64,000 bases of DNA from JAKFDI01 sp044508835 (GCA_044508835.1 JBIQHD010000008.1:1-64000); one strand, 5' to 3'. Counted from the first letter of the stretch, positions 30,557 through 41,307 are shown. A program made the numbers and translations. The notes: generated by a model not told the origin, from the letters alone.

Positions 30557-32869
30557 CTACGCCGCGGCCATCACCGCGCGGATGGCCGCGAGCAGCTCCT
30601 CGGCCCGGAAGGGCTTGTGCAGCACCCGCAGCCCGCTGGCGGTGAGCCGGGCGATCTCGCGCGGCGAGGTGTTGCCGGTGACGATGAGCGCCGGCAGCAT
30701 GCCGTAGCGGCGGCGCACCAGCGCCACCACGTCGAGCCCGCTGCCGCCGGGCAGGCGCTGGTCGGTGATGAGCAGGGCCGCGCGGCGCTCGCTCGGCGGC
30801 AGCGCGTCCAGCGCCGTGCGCAGCGCATGCGGCGAGGCATGGGCCTGCACCTGCGCGCCCCAGGCGGACAGGCGCGCGGTCATGGCCTCGCGCACCGCGG
30901 CGTCGTCCTCGACCAGCACGACGGTCTGGCCGACCAGCAGCGGCTCGGGGCGCACGTCCTGCGGCAGGGTCGCGGCCCCGCCGTCGGCCAGCGGCAGGGC
31001 GATGCCGAAGCAGGCGCCGCGCCCCTCGCGCGACGCCAGGCTCAGCGGCGCCTGCATCAGCGCCGCGCCGCGCCGCACGATGGCCAGGCCCAGGCCGAGG
31101 CCCTGGCTGCGGTCGCGCTGCGGGTTGTCGAGCTGCACGAACTCCTCGAACACCGCCTCGCGCTGCGACGGCGGGATGCCGCGCCCCGTGTCCCACACCT
31201 GCACCAGCACCCGCGGCCCGCGCCGGCGCGCGGCGATCAGCACGCCGCCCGCATCGGTGTAGCGCACGGCGTTGCCGACGAAGTTGCGCAGCACCTGCTC
31301 GAGCAGCAGCGGGTCGGCCTGCACGGCCAGCGGCGTGGGCCGCACGCGCAGCGCCAGGCCCTTGCGCCGCGCCGCCTCGCCCTCGTGCGCGGCGATGGCC
31401 TCGAACAGGGGCTGCAGCGGCACCGTGCGCAGCCGCGGCCGCACGGTGCCGGCGTCCAGCCGCGACAGGTCGAGCAGCCCCGCCAGCAGCGCCTCCATCG
31501 AGGCCACCGCCTCGTCCACGCGCGCCACCATGGCGCGCAGCGCCGGCTCGGCCACCTGCTCGCGCAGCAGCCCGACGAGCAGGCCGATGGTCACCACCGG
31601 CTGCCGCAGGTCGTGGCTGGCCGCGGCGAGGAAGCGCGTCTTCGCCTGGTTGGCCACGTGCAGGTCGTGGGTGCGCTCGCGCACGCGCAGCTCCAGCGTC
31701 TGGTTCAGCTCCTCGACCTGGCGCATGGCGCTGACCATGCGCTGCACGAGCACGCCGGCGAAGGCCACCAGCGCCACCGGCACCGCATAGGGCAGCCAGT
31801 AGGCGTCCATCACCGAGGTGCGGCCCTGCTGGTAGAGGTAGTCGTGCACGCCGGCGCCCAGCACCAGCACGAGCCCGACCACCAGGCCGGCCAGGGCCGC
31901 GGCGCGCAGCTCGCGCGCGCGCCGGGCGATGAGCCACAGCGCCGGCAGCGCGAGCGTGAGCAGCGCCGGGTAGGCGACGATGCGCGCCAGGTTGAGCTGC
32001 CCCGCGCCGACGGCCACCGCGCCGGCCGCGAGCAGCGCCGCGCCGCCCCACAGCAGGGCCTCGCGGAAGCCCCGCGGGCGCCGCCCCGACAGCGCCATCG
32101 CGAACAGGCCCAGCAGCATCACGCTGCACACCTGCGCGGCGAAGTACAGCCAGTCGGTGAGCATGGCGGGCCAGGCGGTGTCGACGCTGTAGTAGCCGTA
32201 GTTGCGCACCGAGGTCAGCAGCCCCAGCACGGCGAAGGTGCCCAGCGCCGCCTCGGAGCGGCGGCGCCACCACAGCAGCAGCACCAGCAGGCACACGCCG
32301 CCGCTGGCGACGTTGAGCAGCTGCGGCAGCGTGGCGTGCAGGTAGTAGCCGGTGATGAACTCGGCCTCGATCGCCTCGGCCGGCCCGGCCTCCACCGCCG
32401 ACAGCCCGGCGCGCACGCCGTTGTTCACCTCGATGACGATCTCGTTGGCGCCCGCGCGCAGCAGCGCCGGCGGCAGGTTGACCAGCGCCGGCACCGGACG
32501 GCGGTGCACCCGGTGCTCGCCGGGCAGGCTGCCGTCGTCACGCATGCTGCCGCTGACGAGCTGGCCGTTCACGCGGATGCGGTGGTAGGTGCTCAGGCGC
32601 TGCAGCCGCAGCACCCACAGGGTGTCGGGCACGCGCTCGAGCTCGAGGCCGAGCCGGTACACGCCGCGCCCCGACCGCGCCAGCCCGCGCCGCGCCCAGG
32701 TGTCGGGCAGCGCGACCTCCTGCCACGGCCCCTCGGCGCTGTCGGCGAACAGCGCCTGCGTGAGCACCTGCCGGTCCGGCGCCTGGGCCCGCCCGGTTGC
32801 CGCCGCCAGGCACAGCGCCAGCCCCAGCAGGAGGCGCAGCAACGGACGGGCGACGGATGGCAGGCGCAT
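30557..32869 (-). CDS. 7TM hybrid sensor histidine kinase with receiver domain
   Basis: A 770-residue membrane kinase. A signal peptide and a periplasmic jelly-roll-like sensor (residues ~28-175) precede seven helices (~185-385), the 7TMR-DISM layout. A coiled coil leads to HisKA with the phosphoacceptor in AAASHDLRQPV (His419). The HATPase region has DTGRGIPPSQ and QGLGLGLAIV. The C-terminal receiver (~650-770) has Asp703 in LLITDQRLPGGSG and the conserved Lys in VLHKPFR. The ligand is unknown. ATG 32869 starts at the signal peptide; longer frames cross the upstream gene. Confidence 0.92.
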   Translation of the reverse strand: MRLPSVARPLLRLLLGLALCLAAATGRAQAPDRQVLTQALFADSAEGPWQEVALPDTWARRGLARSGRGVYRLGLELERVPDTLWVLRLQRLSTYHRIRVNGQLVSGSMRDDGSLPGEHRVHRRPVPALVNLPPALLRAGANEIVIEVNNGVRAGLSAVEAGPAEAIEAEFITGYYLHATLPQLLNVASGGVCLLVLLLWWRRRSEAALGTFAVLGLLTSVRNYGYYSVDTAWPAMLTDWLYFAAQVCSVMLLGLFAMALSGRRPRGFREALLWGGAALLAAGAVAVGAGQLNLARIVAYPALLTLALPALWLIARRARELRAAALAGLVVGLVLVLGAGVHDYLYQQGRTSVMDAYWLPYAVPVALVAFAGVLVQRMVSAMRQVEELNQTLELRVRERTHDLHVANQAKTRFLAAASHDLRQPVVTIGLLVGLLREQVAEPALRAMVARVDEAVASMEALLAGLLDLSRLDAGTVRPRLRTVPLQPLFEAIAAHEGEAARRKGLALRVRPTPLAVQADPLLLEQVLRNFVGNAVRYTDAGGVLIAARRRGPRVLVQVWDTGRGIPPSQREAVFEEFVQLDNPQRDRSQGLGLGLAIVRRGAALMQAPLSLASREGRGACFGIALPLADGGAATLPQDVRPEPLLVGQTVVLVEDDAAVREAMTARLSAWGAQVQAHASPHALRTALDALPPSERRAALLITDQRLPGGSGLDVVALVRRRYGMLPALIVTGNTSPREIARLTASGLRVLHKPFRAEELLAAIRAVMAAA

Positions 32870-32970
32870 CGGGCGATTGTCCGCAGCCGGACGCCGCCTT
32901 CGCATCGGCTGCTTGGCCGATGGGCGCCCGGCGGCTGCGGCATTTGCCACGGCCGGGCGCCCGGCCGGCG

Positions 32971-34023
32971 TCAGCCGGCGGGCGCGCGCGCCAGCAGCAT
33001 CGCGTCGCCGTAGCTGAAGAAGCGGTAGCGCTCGCGGATCGCGTGGGCGTACAGCGCGTGGATGTGCGCATGGCCGGCGAAGGCGCTCACCAGCATCAGC
33101 AGCGTGCTCCTGGGCAGGTGGAAGTTGGTCACCAGCCGGTCGACCACGCGGAAGGCGAAGCCCGGGGTGATGAAGATGTCGGTCTCGCGCGCGCCGGCCG
33201 AAAGCGTGCCGCCCTGCGCGGCCGATTCGAGCGCGCGCAGCGTGGTCGTGCCCACCGAGACGACGCGCCCGCCGCGCGCGCGCGCGGCGGCGACCGCCTC
33301 CACCGTGGCGGGCGGCACCTCGAACCATTCGCTGTGCATGCGGTGCTCGGCGAGGTTGATCGCGCGCACCGGCTGGAAGGTGCCGGCGCCCACGTGCAGG
33401 GTCACGTGCGCCGTCTGCACGCCGCGCTGCGCCAATGCCGCGAGCAGCGGCTCGTCGAAGTGCAGCGCCGCCGTGGGCGCGGCCACGGCGCCCGGGCGGC
33501 GGGCGAACACCGTCTGGTAGCGGCGCTCGTCGTCGGCGTCGTCGGCATGGGTGATGTAGGGCGGCAGCGGCACGTGGCCGAAGCGTTCGAGCAGCGCGAA
33601 GGGCTCGTCCGGGAAGCGCAGCACGAACAAGACGTCGTCCGGTCCGGCGCGGCCCATGACCTCGGCCTCGAAACGCTCGCCCGTGGGCGCGTCGAACCGC
33701 ACGCGGCCGCCCGCCCGCGGCGACTTGCTGGCCCGCAGGTGCGCCAGCACCTCGTGGCCCGGCAGCACCCGCTCGACCAGCGCCTCGACCGCGCCGCCCG
33801 TCGCCTTGCGACCGAGCAGCCGCGCCTTGATGACGCGCGTGTCGTTGAACACCAGCAGGTCGCCGGGTTCCAGGCACTGCGGCAGCTCGCGGAACACGCG
33901 GTCCACCGGCGGCAGCGCGCGGCCGTCGAGCAGGCGCGAGCCGCTGCGTTCGGCCGCCGGGTGCTGGGCGATCAGCTCGGGCGGCAGGGGGAAGTCGAAA
34001 TCGTCGAGGGTGTAGGGAGGCAT
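32971..34023 (-). CDS. queA: S-adenosylmethionine:tRNA ribosyltransferase-isomerase
   Basis: A 350-residue QueA, which transfers and isomerises the ribosyl moiety of SAM to make epoxyqueuosine in tRNA. Family segments are DDFDFPLPPELIAQHPAAERSGSRLL, LVFNDTRVIKARLLGRK, VPLPPYI, AAPTAALHFDEPLL, HVGAGTFQPVR and TNFHLPRSTLLMLVSAFAG (each quoted in part). All expected blocks are in order. GGGAGG immediately precedes ATG 34023. It is divergent from recG. Confidence 0.97.
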   Translation of the reverse strand: MPPYTLDDFDFPLPPELIAQHPAAERSGSRLLDGRALPPVDRVFRELPQCLEPGDLLVFNDTRVIKARLLGRKATGGAVEALVERVLPGHEVLAHLRASKSPRAGGRVRFDAPTGERFEAEVMGRAGPDDVLFVLRFPDEPFALLERFGHVPLPPYITHADDADDERRYQTVFARRPGAVAAPTAALHFDEPLLAALAQRGVQTAHVTLHVGAGTFQPVRAINLAEHRMHSEWFEVPPATVEAVAAARARGGRVVSVGTTTLRALESAAQGGTLSAGARETDIFITPGFAFRVVDRLVTNFHLPRSTLLMLVSAFAGHAHIHALYAHAIRERYRFFSYGDAMLLARAPAG

Positions 34024-34098
34024 CGAGAGGCGGTGCGGAAGCTGCCGGCATTGTCGGCGCGGCCCGGGAGGCGCCACGCCCGCGGGGCAGAATCGGCC

Positions 34099-36192
34099 AT
34101 GCCCGCGGCACCGCTCCCCGCCGACACCGCCCCGACGCCGCGCACGAAGTCGGCGCCGCAGCGCGCGCTCGACAAGCTCGGCCTCACGCGCGACATCGAC
34201 CTCGCCCTGCACCTGCCGCTGCGCTACGAGGACGAGACCCGCCTCGTGCGCATCGCCGACCTGCGCGACGGCGAGACGGCGCAGGTCGAGGGCGTGGTGC
34301 AGGCCAGCGAGATCCAGCTGCGCGGGCGCCGCCAGCTCGTCGTGCACCTGGACGACGGCAGCGACGCGCTGGTCCTGCGCTTCCTGCACTTCTACCCCTC
34401 GCACCAGAAGACGCTGGCGCCCGGGCGCCGCGTGCGCGTGCGCGGCGAGGCGCGCGGCGGCTTCTTCGGGCGGGAGATGGTGCATCCGTCGTTCAAGGCG
34501 GTGGACGAGGACACGCCGCTCGCCGCGGCGCTGACGCCGGTGTACCCGAGCAGCGCCGCCCTGCCGCAGGCCTACCTGCGCAAGGCTGTCGCCTCGGGCC
34601 TGCAGCGCGCCGATTTGTCCGAGCTGTTGCCGCCCGACCTGGTGCCGCCCGGCCTGCCCCCGCTGCGCGAGGCGCTGCAGCGGCTGCACCAGCCGCCGCC
34701 GGACGTCTCGCTGCCAGCGCTGGAAGACCGCAGCCACCCGGCCTGGCAGCGCCTCAAGTTCGAGGAGCTGCTGGCGCAGCAGCTCTCGCAGCTGCAGGCG
34801 CGGCGCGAGCGCGCGCTGCAGCGCGCGCCGCGCTTCGCCGTGCGGGCCGGCGGCCTGCAGGAGCGCCTGCTCGCCGCCCTGCCCTTCGCGCTGACCGGCG
34901 CGCAGCGGCGCGTGGCCGAGGAGATCGCCGCCGACCTGCAGCGCGCCCAGCCCGCGCACCGCCTGCTGCAGGGCGACGTGGGCTCGGGCAAGACGGTGGT
35001 GGCGGCGCTCGCCGCGGCGATTGCCATCGACAACGGCTGGCAGTGCGCGCTGATGGCACCCACCGAGATCCTGGCCGAGCAGCACTTCCGCAAGCTGGTG
35101 GGCTGGCTGGAGCCGCTGGGTATCGTCACCGCCTGGCTCACCGGCAGCCGCAAGGGCCGGGCGCGGCGCGAGATGCTGGAACGGGTGGCCAGCGGCGAGG
35201 CGGGCCTCGTGGTGGGCACGCACGCGGTGATCCAGCAGGACGTGGCCTTCGCGCGGCTCGGGCTCGCCGTCATCGACGAGCAGCACCGCTTCGGCGTGGC
35301 GCAGCGCCTGGCGCTGCGGCGCAAGCTCGAAGGCGAAGGCGAGGGCGAGCGAAGCGCCGGGCAGCCGCTGGCGCCGCACCTGCTGATGATGAGCGCCACG
35401 CCCATCCCGCGCACGCTGGCGATGACGGTGTTCGCCGACCTGGACATCAGCACCATCGACGAGCTGCCGCCCGGGCGCACGCCCATCGTCACCAAGGTCT
35501 TCGCCGACGGCCGGCGCGACGCGGTGATCGCGCGCATCCGCGAGGAAGCGGCGATGGGCCGGCAGGTCTACTGGGTCTGCCCGCTGATCGAGGAGAGCGA
35601 GACGCTCGACCTGCAGAACGCCACCGCCACCCACGCCCAGCTGAGCGAGGCCCTGCCCGGGCAGCGCGTGGGCCTGCTGCACGGGCGCATGCCGGCCGCC
35701 GAGAAGGCGGCGGTGATGGCGCAGTTCACCGGCGGGCACCTGCAGGTGCTGGTGAGCACCACGGTGATCGAGGTCGGCGTGGACGTGCCCAACGCCAGCC
35801 TGATGGTGATCGAGCATGCCGAGCGCTTCGGCCTGTCGCAGCTGCACCAGCTGCGCGGGCGCGTGGGCCGCGGCCGGGCGGCCAGCGTGTGCGTGCTGCT
35901 CTACACCGGGCCGCTGTCGCCCACCGGCAAGTCGCGCCTGAAGGCCATGGCCGAGACCACCGACGGCTTCGAGATCGCCCGCCGCGACCTCGAGATCCGC
36001 GGCCCCGGCGAGTTCATGGGCGCGCGCCAGTCGGGCGCGCCGCTGCTGCGCTTCGCCGACCTGGTGCTCGACGAGGCGATGGTGCGCGAGGCCCGCGGCG
36101 TGGCCGAAGCGCTGCTGGCGCGGCATCCGCGGATCGCCGAGCGGCACGTCGCGCGCTGGCTCGGCGCGCGGGCCGACTACCTCAACGCCTGA
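34099..36192 (+). CDS. recG: ATP-dependent DNA helicase RecG
   Basis: A 697-residue RecG. The N-terminal wedge/OB domain (residues ~45-170) is followed by a helicase core with GDVGSGKTVVAALA (Walker A, ~residue 292), APTEILAEQH, DEQHRFGVAQR (DExH), SATPIPRTLAM, and motif VI in QLRGRVGRGRAASVC. The C-terminal TRG region includes RDLEIRGPGEFMGARQSG. It reverses stalled replication forks and unwinds Holliday junctions and R-loops. A CAGAAT hexamer ends five bases before ATG 34099. Confidence 0.97.
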   Translation: MPAAPLPADTAPTPRTKSAPQRALDKLGLTRDIDLALHLPLRYEDETRLVRIADLRDGETAQVEGVVQASEIQLRGRRQLVVHLDDGSDALVLRFLHFYPSHQKTLAPGRRVRVRGEARGGFFGREMVHPSFKAVDEDTPLAAALTPVYPSSAALPQAYLRKAVASGLQRADLSELLPPDLVPPGLPPLREALQRLHQPPPDVSLPALEDRSHPAWQRLKFEELLAQQLSQLQARRERALQRAPRFAVRAGGLQERLLAALPFALTGAQRRVAEEIAADLQRAQPAHRLLQGDVGSGKTVVAALAAAIAIDNGWQCALMAPTEILAEQHFRKLVGWLEPLGIVTAWLTGSRKGRARREMLERVASGEAGLVVGTHAVIQQDVAFARLGLAVIDEQHRFGVAQRLALRRKLEGEGEGERSAGQPLAPHLLMMSATPIPRTLAMTVFADLDISTIDELPPGRTPIVTKVFADGRRDAVIARIREEAAMGRQVYWVCPLIEESETLDLQNATATHAQLSEALPGQRVGLLHGRMPAAEKAAVMAQFTGGHLQVLVSTTVIEVGVDVPNASLMVIEHAERFGLSQLHQLRGRVGRGRAASVCVLLYTGPLSPTGKSRLKAMAETTDGFEIARRDLEIRGPGEFMGARQSGAPLLRFADLVLDEAMVREARGVAEALLARHPRIAERHVARWLGARADYLNA

Positions 36193-36274
36193 GCCTCGGT
36201 ACCCGGCCGATGGCCGCGGCGCCGGCTTCGTCTCACAATAGCCGTTGCCTCTTGCCGCGCCACCAGCCATCGCC

Positions 36275-37195
36275 ATGACGCTCACCGAACTGCGCTACAT
36301 CGTCGCCGTCGCCCGCGAAAAACACTTCGGCCGCGCGGCCGAAGCCTGCTTCGTCTCGCAGCCCACGCTCAGCGTGGCGATCAAGAAGCTGGAGGAAGAG
36401 CTCGACGTGAAGCTCTTCGAGCGCGGCGCCAGCGAGGTGAGCGTGACGCCGCTGGGCGAGGAGATCGTGCGCCAGGCGCAGTCGGTCATCGAGCAGGCGC
36501 AGGGCATCAAGGAGATCGCCAAGCGCGGCAAGGACCCGGTGTCCGGCCCGCTGCGCCTGGGCGTGATCTACACCATCGGCCCCTACCTGCTGCCCGACCT
36601 GGTGAAGCAGGCGATCGAGCTGGTGCCGCAGATGCCGCTGATGCTGCAGGAGAACTTCACCGCCAAGCTCCTGGAGATGCTGCGCACCGGCGAGCTGGAC
36701 GCCGCCATCATGGCCGAGCCCTTTCCCGACACCGGCCTGGCCACCGCCGCGCTGTACGACGAGCCCTTCATGGCCGCCATTCCCCACGGCCATCCGCTGG
36801 CCAGGCGGGAACGCATCTCGGCCGAGGAGCTGAAGAACGAGACCATGCTGCTGCTGGGCACCGGCCACTGCTTCCGCGACCACGTGCTGGAGGTCTGCCC
36901 CGAGTACGCGCGCTTCTCCAGCAACGCCGAGGGCATCCGCAAGAGCTTCGAGGGCTCGTCGCTGGAGACCATCAAGTACATGGTCGCCTCCGGCATGGGC
37001 GTGACGGTGGTGCCGCAGCTCAGCGTCACCAAGGACGCCCTGCCGCAGGTCACCTACGTGCCCTTCGCCGAGCCCGTGCCCACGCGGCGCGTGGTGCTGG
37101 CGTGGCGGCGCACCTTCACGCGCTACGAAGCCATCGCGGCGCTGCGCAACGTCATCTACGCCTGCCGCCTCGACGGGGTGACGCGCCTGTCCTGA
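36275..37195 (+). CDS. oxyR: Hydrogen-peroxide-responsive LysR regulator OxyR
   Basis: A 306-residue LysR-type regulator. The N-terminal winged HTH contains FGRAAEACFVSQPTLSVAIKKLE. The redox pair falls exactly at Cys199 and Cys208 in TGHCFRDHVLEVC, the same numbers as E. coli OxyR, and the sensing-loop residues GTGHC are present. In its oxidised form OxyR activates peroxide-defence genes. dps, a classic target, is the next gene (80 bases downstream, same strand). ATG 36275 gives the correct LysR N-terminus. Confidence 0.95.
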   Translation: MTLTELRYIVAVAREKHFGRAAEACFVSQPTLSVAIKKLEEELDVKLFERGASEVSVTPLGEEIVRQAQSVIEQAQGIKEIAKRGKDPVSGPLRLGVIYTIGPYLLPDLVKQAIELVPQMPLMLQENFTAKLLEMLRTGELDAAIMAEPFPDTGLATAALYDEPFMAAIPHGHPLARRERISAEELKNETMLLLGTGHCFRDHVLEVCPEYARFSSNAEGIRKSFEGSSLETIKYMVASGMGVTVVPQLSVTKDALPQVTYVPFAEPVPTRRVVLAWRRTFTRYEAIAALRNVIYACRLDGVTRLS

Positions 37196-37237
37196 CGGGA
37201 CGCAATCCCGCGGGCTTCATGCGGCAAGGCTTCACCG

Positions 37238-37252
37238 ATAGACTGGCTCGAT
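37238..37252 (+). promoter_or_regulatory. Possible OxyR half-site upstream of dps
   Basis: ATAG-N7-CGAT matches the OxyR half-site ATAG-N7-CTAT at seven of eight defined bases. It lies about 24 bases before the dps start, and a weak promoter pair (TTCATG at 37216, TAGACT at 37239, 17-base spacing) overlaps it. A single short match is weak evidence. Confidence 0.25.
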
Positions 37253-37275
37253 CCACCACCCCCAAGGAGTACGGC

Positions 37276-37803
37276 ATGGCCAAGAAGCAGAAGACGCTCA
37301 CCTCCCGCGGCGCCGCGGGCCTTCCCGGCTACGCGATCAACATCGGCATCAACGACAAGGACCGCGCCGCCATCTCGGACGGCCTGGGCCGGCTGCTGGC
37401 CGACACCTACACGCTCTACCTCACGACCCACAACTTCCACTGGAACGTGACCGGGCCGATGTTCAACACGCTGCACGCGATGTTCATGACGCAGTACACC
37501 GAGCTGTGGAACGCCATCGACCCGATCGCCGAGCGCATCCGCTCGCTGGGCCACCCGGTGACCGGCTCCTACGCGCAGATCGGCGCGCTGACCTCGCTGC
37601 CCGACGTGCCGGCCTCGCCGCCCAAGGCGCTGGAGATGGTGCGCATCCTGGTCGAGGGCAACGAGGCCGTGGCACGCACCGGGCGCGAGCTCTTCCCGCT
37701 GGTCGACAAGGCCGGCGACGAGCCCACCGCCGACCTGCTGACCCAGCGCCTGGCGGTGCACGAGCAGGCCGCGTGGATGCTGCGCAGCCTGCTCGAGGAA
37801 TAG
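37276..37803 (+). CDS. dps: Dps-family DNA-binding ferritin-like protein
   Basis: A 175-residue four-helix ferritin-like protein. Helix A carries the ferroxidase signature (TLYLTTHNFHWNVTGPMFNTLH, core THNFHWNVTGPMF), followed by FMTQYTELWNAIDPIAERIRSLG with the Asp/Glu ligands. Lys/Arg in the N-terminal tail (MAKKQKTLTSRG) probably bind DNA. Dodecamers oxidise and store iron with peroxide and protect DNA. AAGGAG lies eight bases before the ATG. Position after oxyR suggests peroxide control. Confidence 0.95.
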   Translation: MAKKQKTLTSRGAAGLPGYAINIGINDKDRAAISDGLGRLLADTYTLYLTTHNFHWNVTGPMFNTLHAMFMTQYTELWNAIDPIAERIRSLGHPVTGSYAQIGALTSLPDVPASPPKALEMVRILVEGNEAVARTGRELFPLVDKAGDEPTADLLTQRLAVHEQAAWMLRSLLEE

Positions 37804-37829
37804 GCACAGGCTGCACGCGCCTTCGATCG

Positions 37830-38453
37830 ATGCGCGTCGCCATCCTCACCTTCGACGGCTTCAACGAACTCGACTCCTTCATCGCGCTCGGGCTGCTGAA
37901 CCGCCTGGGCGCTGCGGGCTGGAAGGCCGAGATCACCGCGCCGGCGGCGCAGGTCACGTCGATGAACGGCGTGACGGTGCAGGCGCAGCAGCCGCTCGAG
38001 TTCGCCAACGAGGCCGATGCCGTGCTCTTCGGCAGCGGCATCTACACCCGCGCCATCGCCGCCGACATGGGCCGGCGCGGCGCGGCGCTCGACCGGCTGC
38101 AGCTCGATCCGCTGCGCCAGCTCGTCGGCGGGCAGTGTTCCGGCACGCTGCTGATGGCGCGCCTGGGCCTGCTGGCCGACATGCCGGCCTGCACCGACCT
38201 GACGACCAAACCCTGGGTGGTGGAAGCGGGCGTGCGGGTGGTGGACGCGCCGTTCCACGCGCGTGGTCCGCTCGCGACGGCCGGCGGCTGCCTCGCCTCG
38301 CAGTACCTGGCGGCCTGGCTGATGCTCAAGGGCGCCGGCCTCGACGCGGCCACGCAGGCGCTGCACTACGTGGCGCCGGTGGGCGAGAAGGACGCCTACG
38401 TGGCGCGCGTGCTCGACGTGGTGAAGCCCTTCGTCGAAGACCCTCGCCCCTGA
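37830..38453 (+). CDS. DJ-1/PfpI-family protein
   Basis: A 207-residue class I glutamine-amidotransferase-like protein. It begins VAILTFDGFNELDSFIALGLLN with the acidic elbow residue. The nucleophile elbow is GGQCSGTLLMARLGLL (Cys near residue 101), and the later GGCLASQYLAAWLM helix is typical. Members are chaperones, deglycases, isonitrile hydratases or regulators; the role here is open. It follows dps by 26 bases and may belong to the oxidative-stress transcript. Confidence 0.85.
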   Translation: MRVAILTFDGFNELDSFIALGLLNRLGAAGWKAEITAPAAQVTSMNGVTVQAQQPLEFANEADAVLFGSGIYTRAIAADMGRRGAALDRLQLDPLRQLVGGQCSGTLLMARLGLLADMPACTDLTTKPWVVEAGVRVVDAPFHARGPLATAGGCLASQYLAAWLMLKGAGLDAATQALHYVAPVGEKDAYVARVLDVVKPFVEDPRP

Positions 38454-38522
38454 CGGCGGCGCATCGCCCCGTCGATAATTCGCGGTTTCGCCCGCGAGGC
38501 GGCCGTCCGGCGGCCGCAGCCC

Positions 38523-40148
<1,626 letters not shown>

Positions 40149-40151
40149 GGA

Positions 40152-40877
40152 TCAGGCGGCGAACGCCACGGCCAGCCGGTCGTCATCGTGCAGCATCAAG
40201 GCCTGCGTGGCGGTGACCTTGCACACCCAGGTCTCGGGCCGGCTGTCCGGCGGCAGAGACAGGCATCGCGGTGCCAGCACCGCGCCGCAGCGCCCGCCGG
40301 GCCGGCGCGCCGATTCGTAGCGGATCCACTGCACGCCGCGCCCGCGCGCTTCGGCGGCCAATGCCTGGCAGGCGCCATAGTCGCCGGGGTGTGTCCAAAC
40401 GGCAGCCGAGGCCGACCACGGCTTGCGCGTGAGGTCCACCGCCAGCCCGCGCACCCGGGCCTGGAAGAAGGTGTGCTCGGTGACGAGCTCGCCCCCGCGG
40501 AGGCCGGCACTGTCCATCAGGAAGCGCCAGCGCCAATAGGCCACCTCGGTGCAGGCTGTCGCGCGTTCGCGCGCGCCGTACCACAGGCCCGGCTCGCCCG
40601 GGCGGCGAAAGCGCGAGGCATGCCGCGAGCGGTAGCGAAACGGGGTGTGCAACAGGTAATGCAGATCGCCCGGCGTCTGCTTGGCACCGGGCGCAGGCCG
40701 CGGCAACGGCGGCTTGCTGGCTTCGAGGATGCGCTCCAGTGCGGCCTGCTCGTCCAGGCTGTCGACCAGCCGCAGGGTCGCGACCCGGTGCTGCGCCTCG
40801 ACGCCGCGCCACAGCAGGTCGCTCGCCACATGCAGGCCGATCTCGAACCACTCGTCCTGCCAGGGCGCGGGCATCAC
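40152..40877 (-). CDS. RES-domain toxin (NAD-degrading family)
   Basis: A 241-residue RES protein. The conserved Arg is in FRYRSRHASRFRRPGEPGLWYGARE, the Tyr in LWYGA, and the Glu in ACTEVAYWRWRFL, as in RES/MbcT toxins that phosphorolyse or hydrolyse NAD+. A ~70-residue N-terminal extension precedes the core (RES usually ~150-170 residues). The start overlaps the antitoxin stop by four bases. Its stop is three bases from that of prfC, so read-through between the two is possible. Confidence 0.85.
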   Translation of the reverse strand: MMPAPWQDEWFEIGLHVASDLLWRGVEAQHRVATLRLVDSLDEQAALERILEASKPPLPRPAPGAKQTPGDLHYLLHTPFRYRSRHASRFRRPGEPGLWYGARERATACTEVAYWRWRFLMDSAGLRGGELVTEHTFFQARVRGLAVDLTRKPWSASAAVWTHPGDYGACQALAAEARGRGVQWIRYESARRPGGRCGAVLAPRCLSLPPDSRPETWVCKVTATQALMLHDDDRLAVAFAA

Positions 40878-41254
40878 AGCGGCGCGCGCATGCCGTCGAC
40901 GTAGGCGAGCGTGAGCACCAGCCCCTCGGCCTTCTGGATCAGCTCGGCCGGCGTGCCATGCAGGGCGGTGTTGGGGCTGCGCATCCAGGCGAGGCGGCGC
41001 GATTCATCGTTGCCGACCAGGGCATCCAGCGAGCGGTACAGCCGCACCAGCAGTGCCGCCAGCTCGCCTTCCTTGCTGTCGGGCGGCAGCGGCCGCTCGC
41101 CGCGCAGCACGCGCGAGACGGTGGCCTCGCTGGTGCCAATCACCCGCGCGAGCGTCGCGCCGTTCAGGCCCAGCAGCATTGCAGCCCGGCCGGTGGCCTT
41201 GGCAAGCACGGCACCGGCATCGACGGAAGCCTGGGGCAGGGCAGCGGAAAGCAT
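40874..41254 (-). CDS. Xre/MbcA/ParS-type antitoxin
   Basis: A 126-residue antitoxin. The HTH covers residues ~22-60 (LNGATLARVIGTSEATVSRVLRGERPL, core GATLARVIGTSEATVSRV). A DUF2384-like toxin-binding tail contains RSLDALVGNDESRRLAWMRSPN and the terminal PAELIQKAEGL helix. It neutralises the RES toxin encoded by the overlapping next gene (ATGA). GGAG precedes ATG 41254; upstream lies a good promoter with an inverted repeat. An in-frame extension to 41374 crosses that promoter and is rejected. Confidence 0.88.
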   Translation of the reverse strand: MLSAALPQASVDAGAVLAKATGRAAMLLGLNGATLARVIGTSEATVSRVLRGERPLPPDSKEGELAALLVRLYRSLDALVGNDESRRLAWMRSPNTALHGTPAELIQKAEGLVLTLAYVDGMRAPL

Positions 41255-41273
41255 GGCGCACTCCTTATTTCTG

Positions 41274-41307
41274 TGGAAAGAATATTCCATACGCCATTCC
41301 ATTGCAA
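41274..41307 (-). promoter_or_regulatory. Promoter and operator of the RES-Xre module
   Basis: On the minus strand TTGCAA (41307-41302) and TATTCT (41284-41279) are spaced by 17 bases. The -10 is embedded in the inverted repeat tggaa-N6-ttcca (41274-41289), and attccat is repeated directly at 41284-41290 and 41296-41302. These repeats are natural sites for Xre autorepression. Confidence 0.55.
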
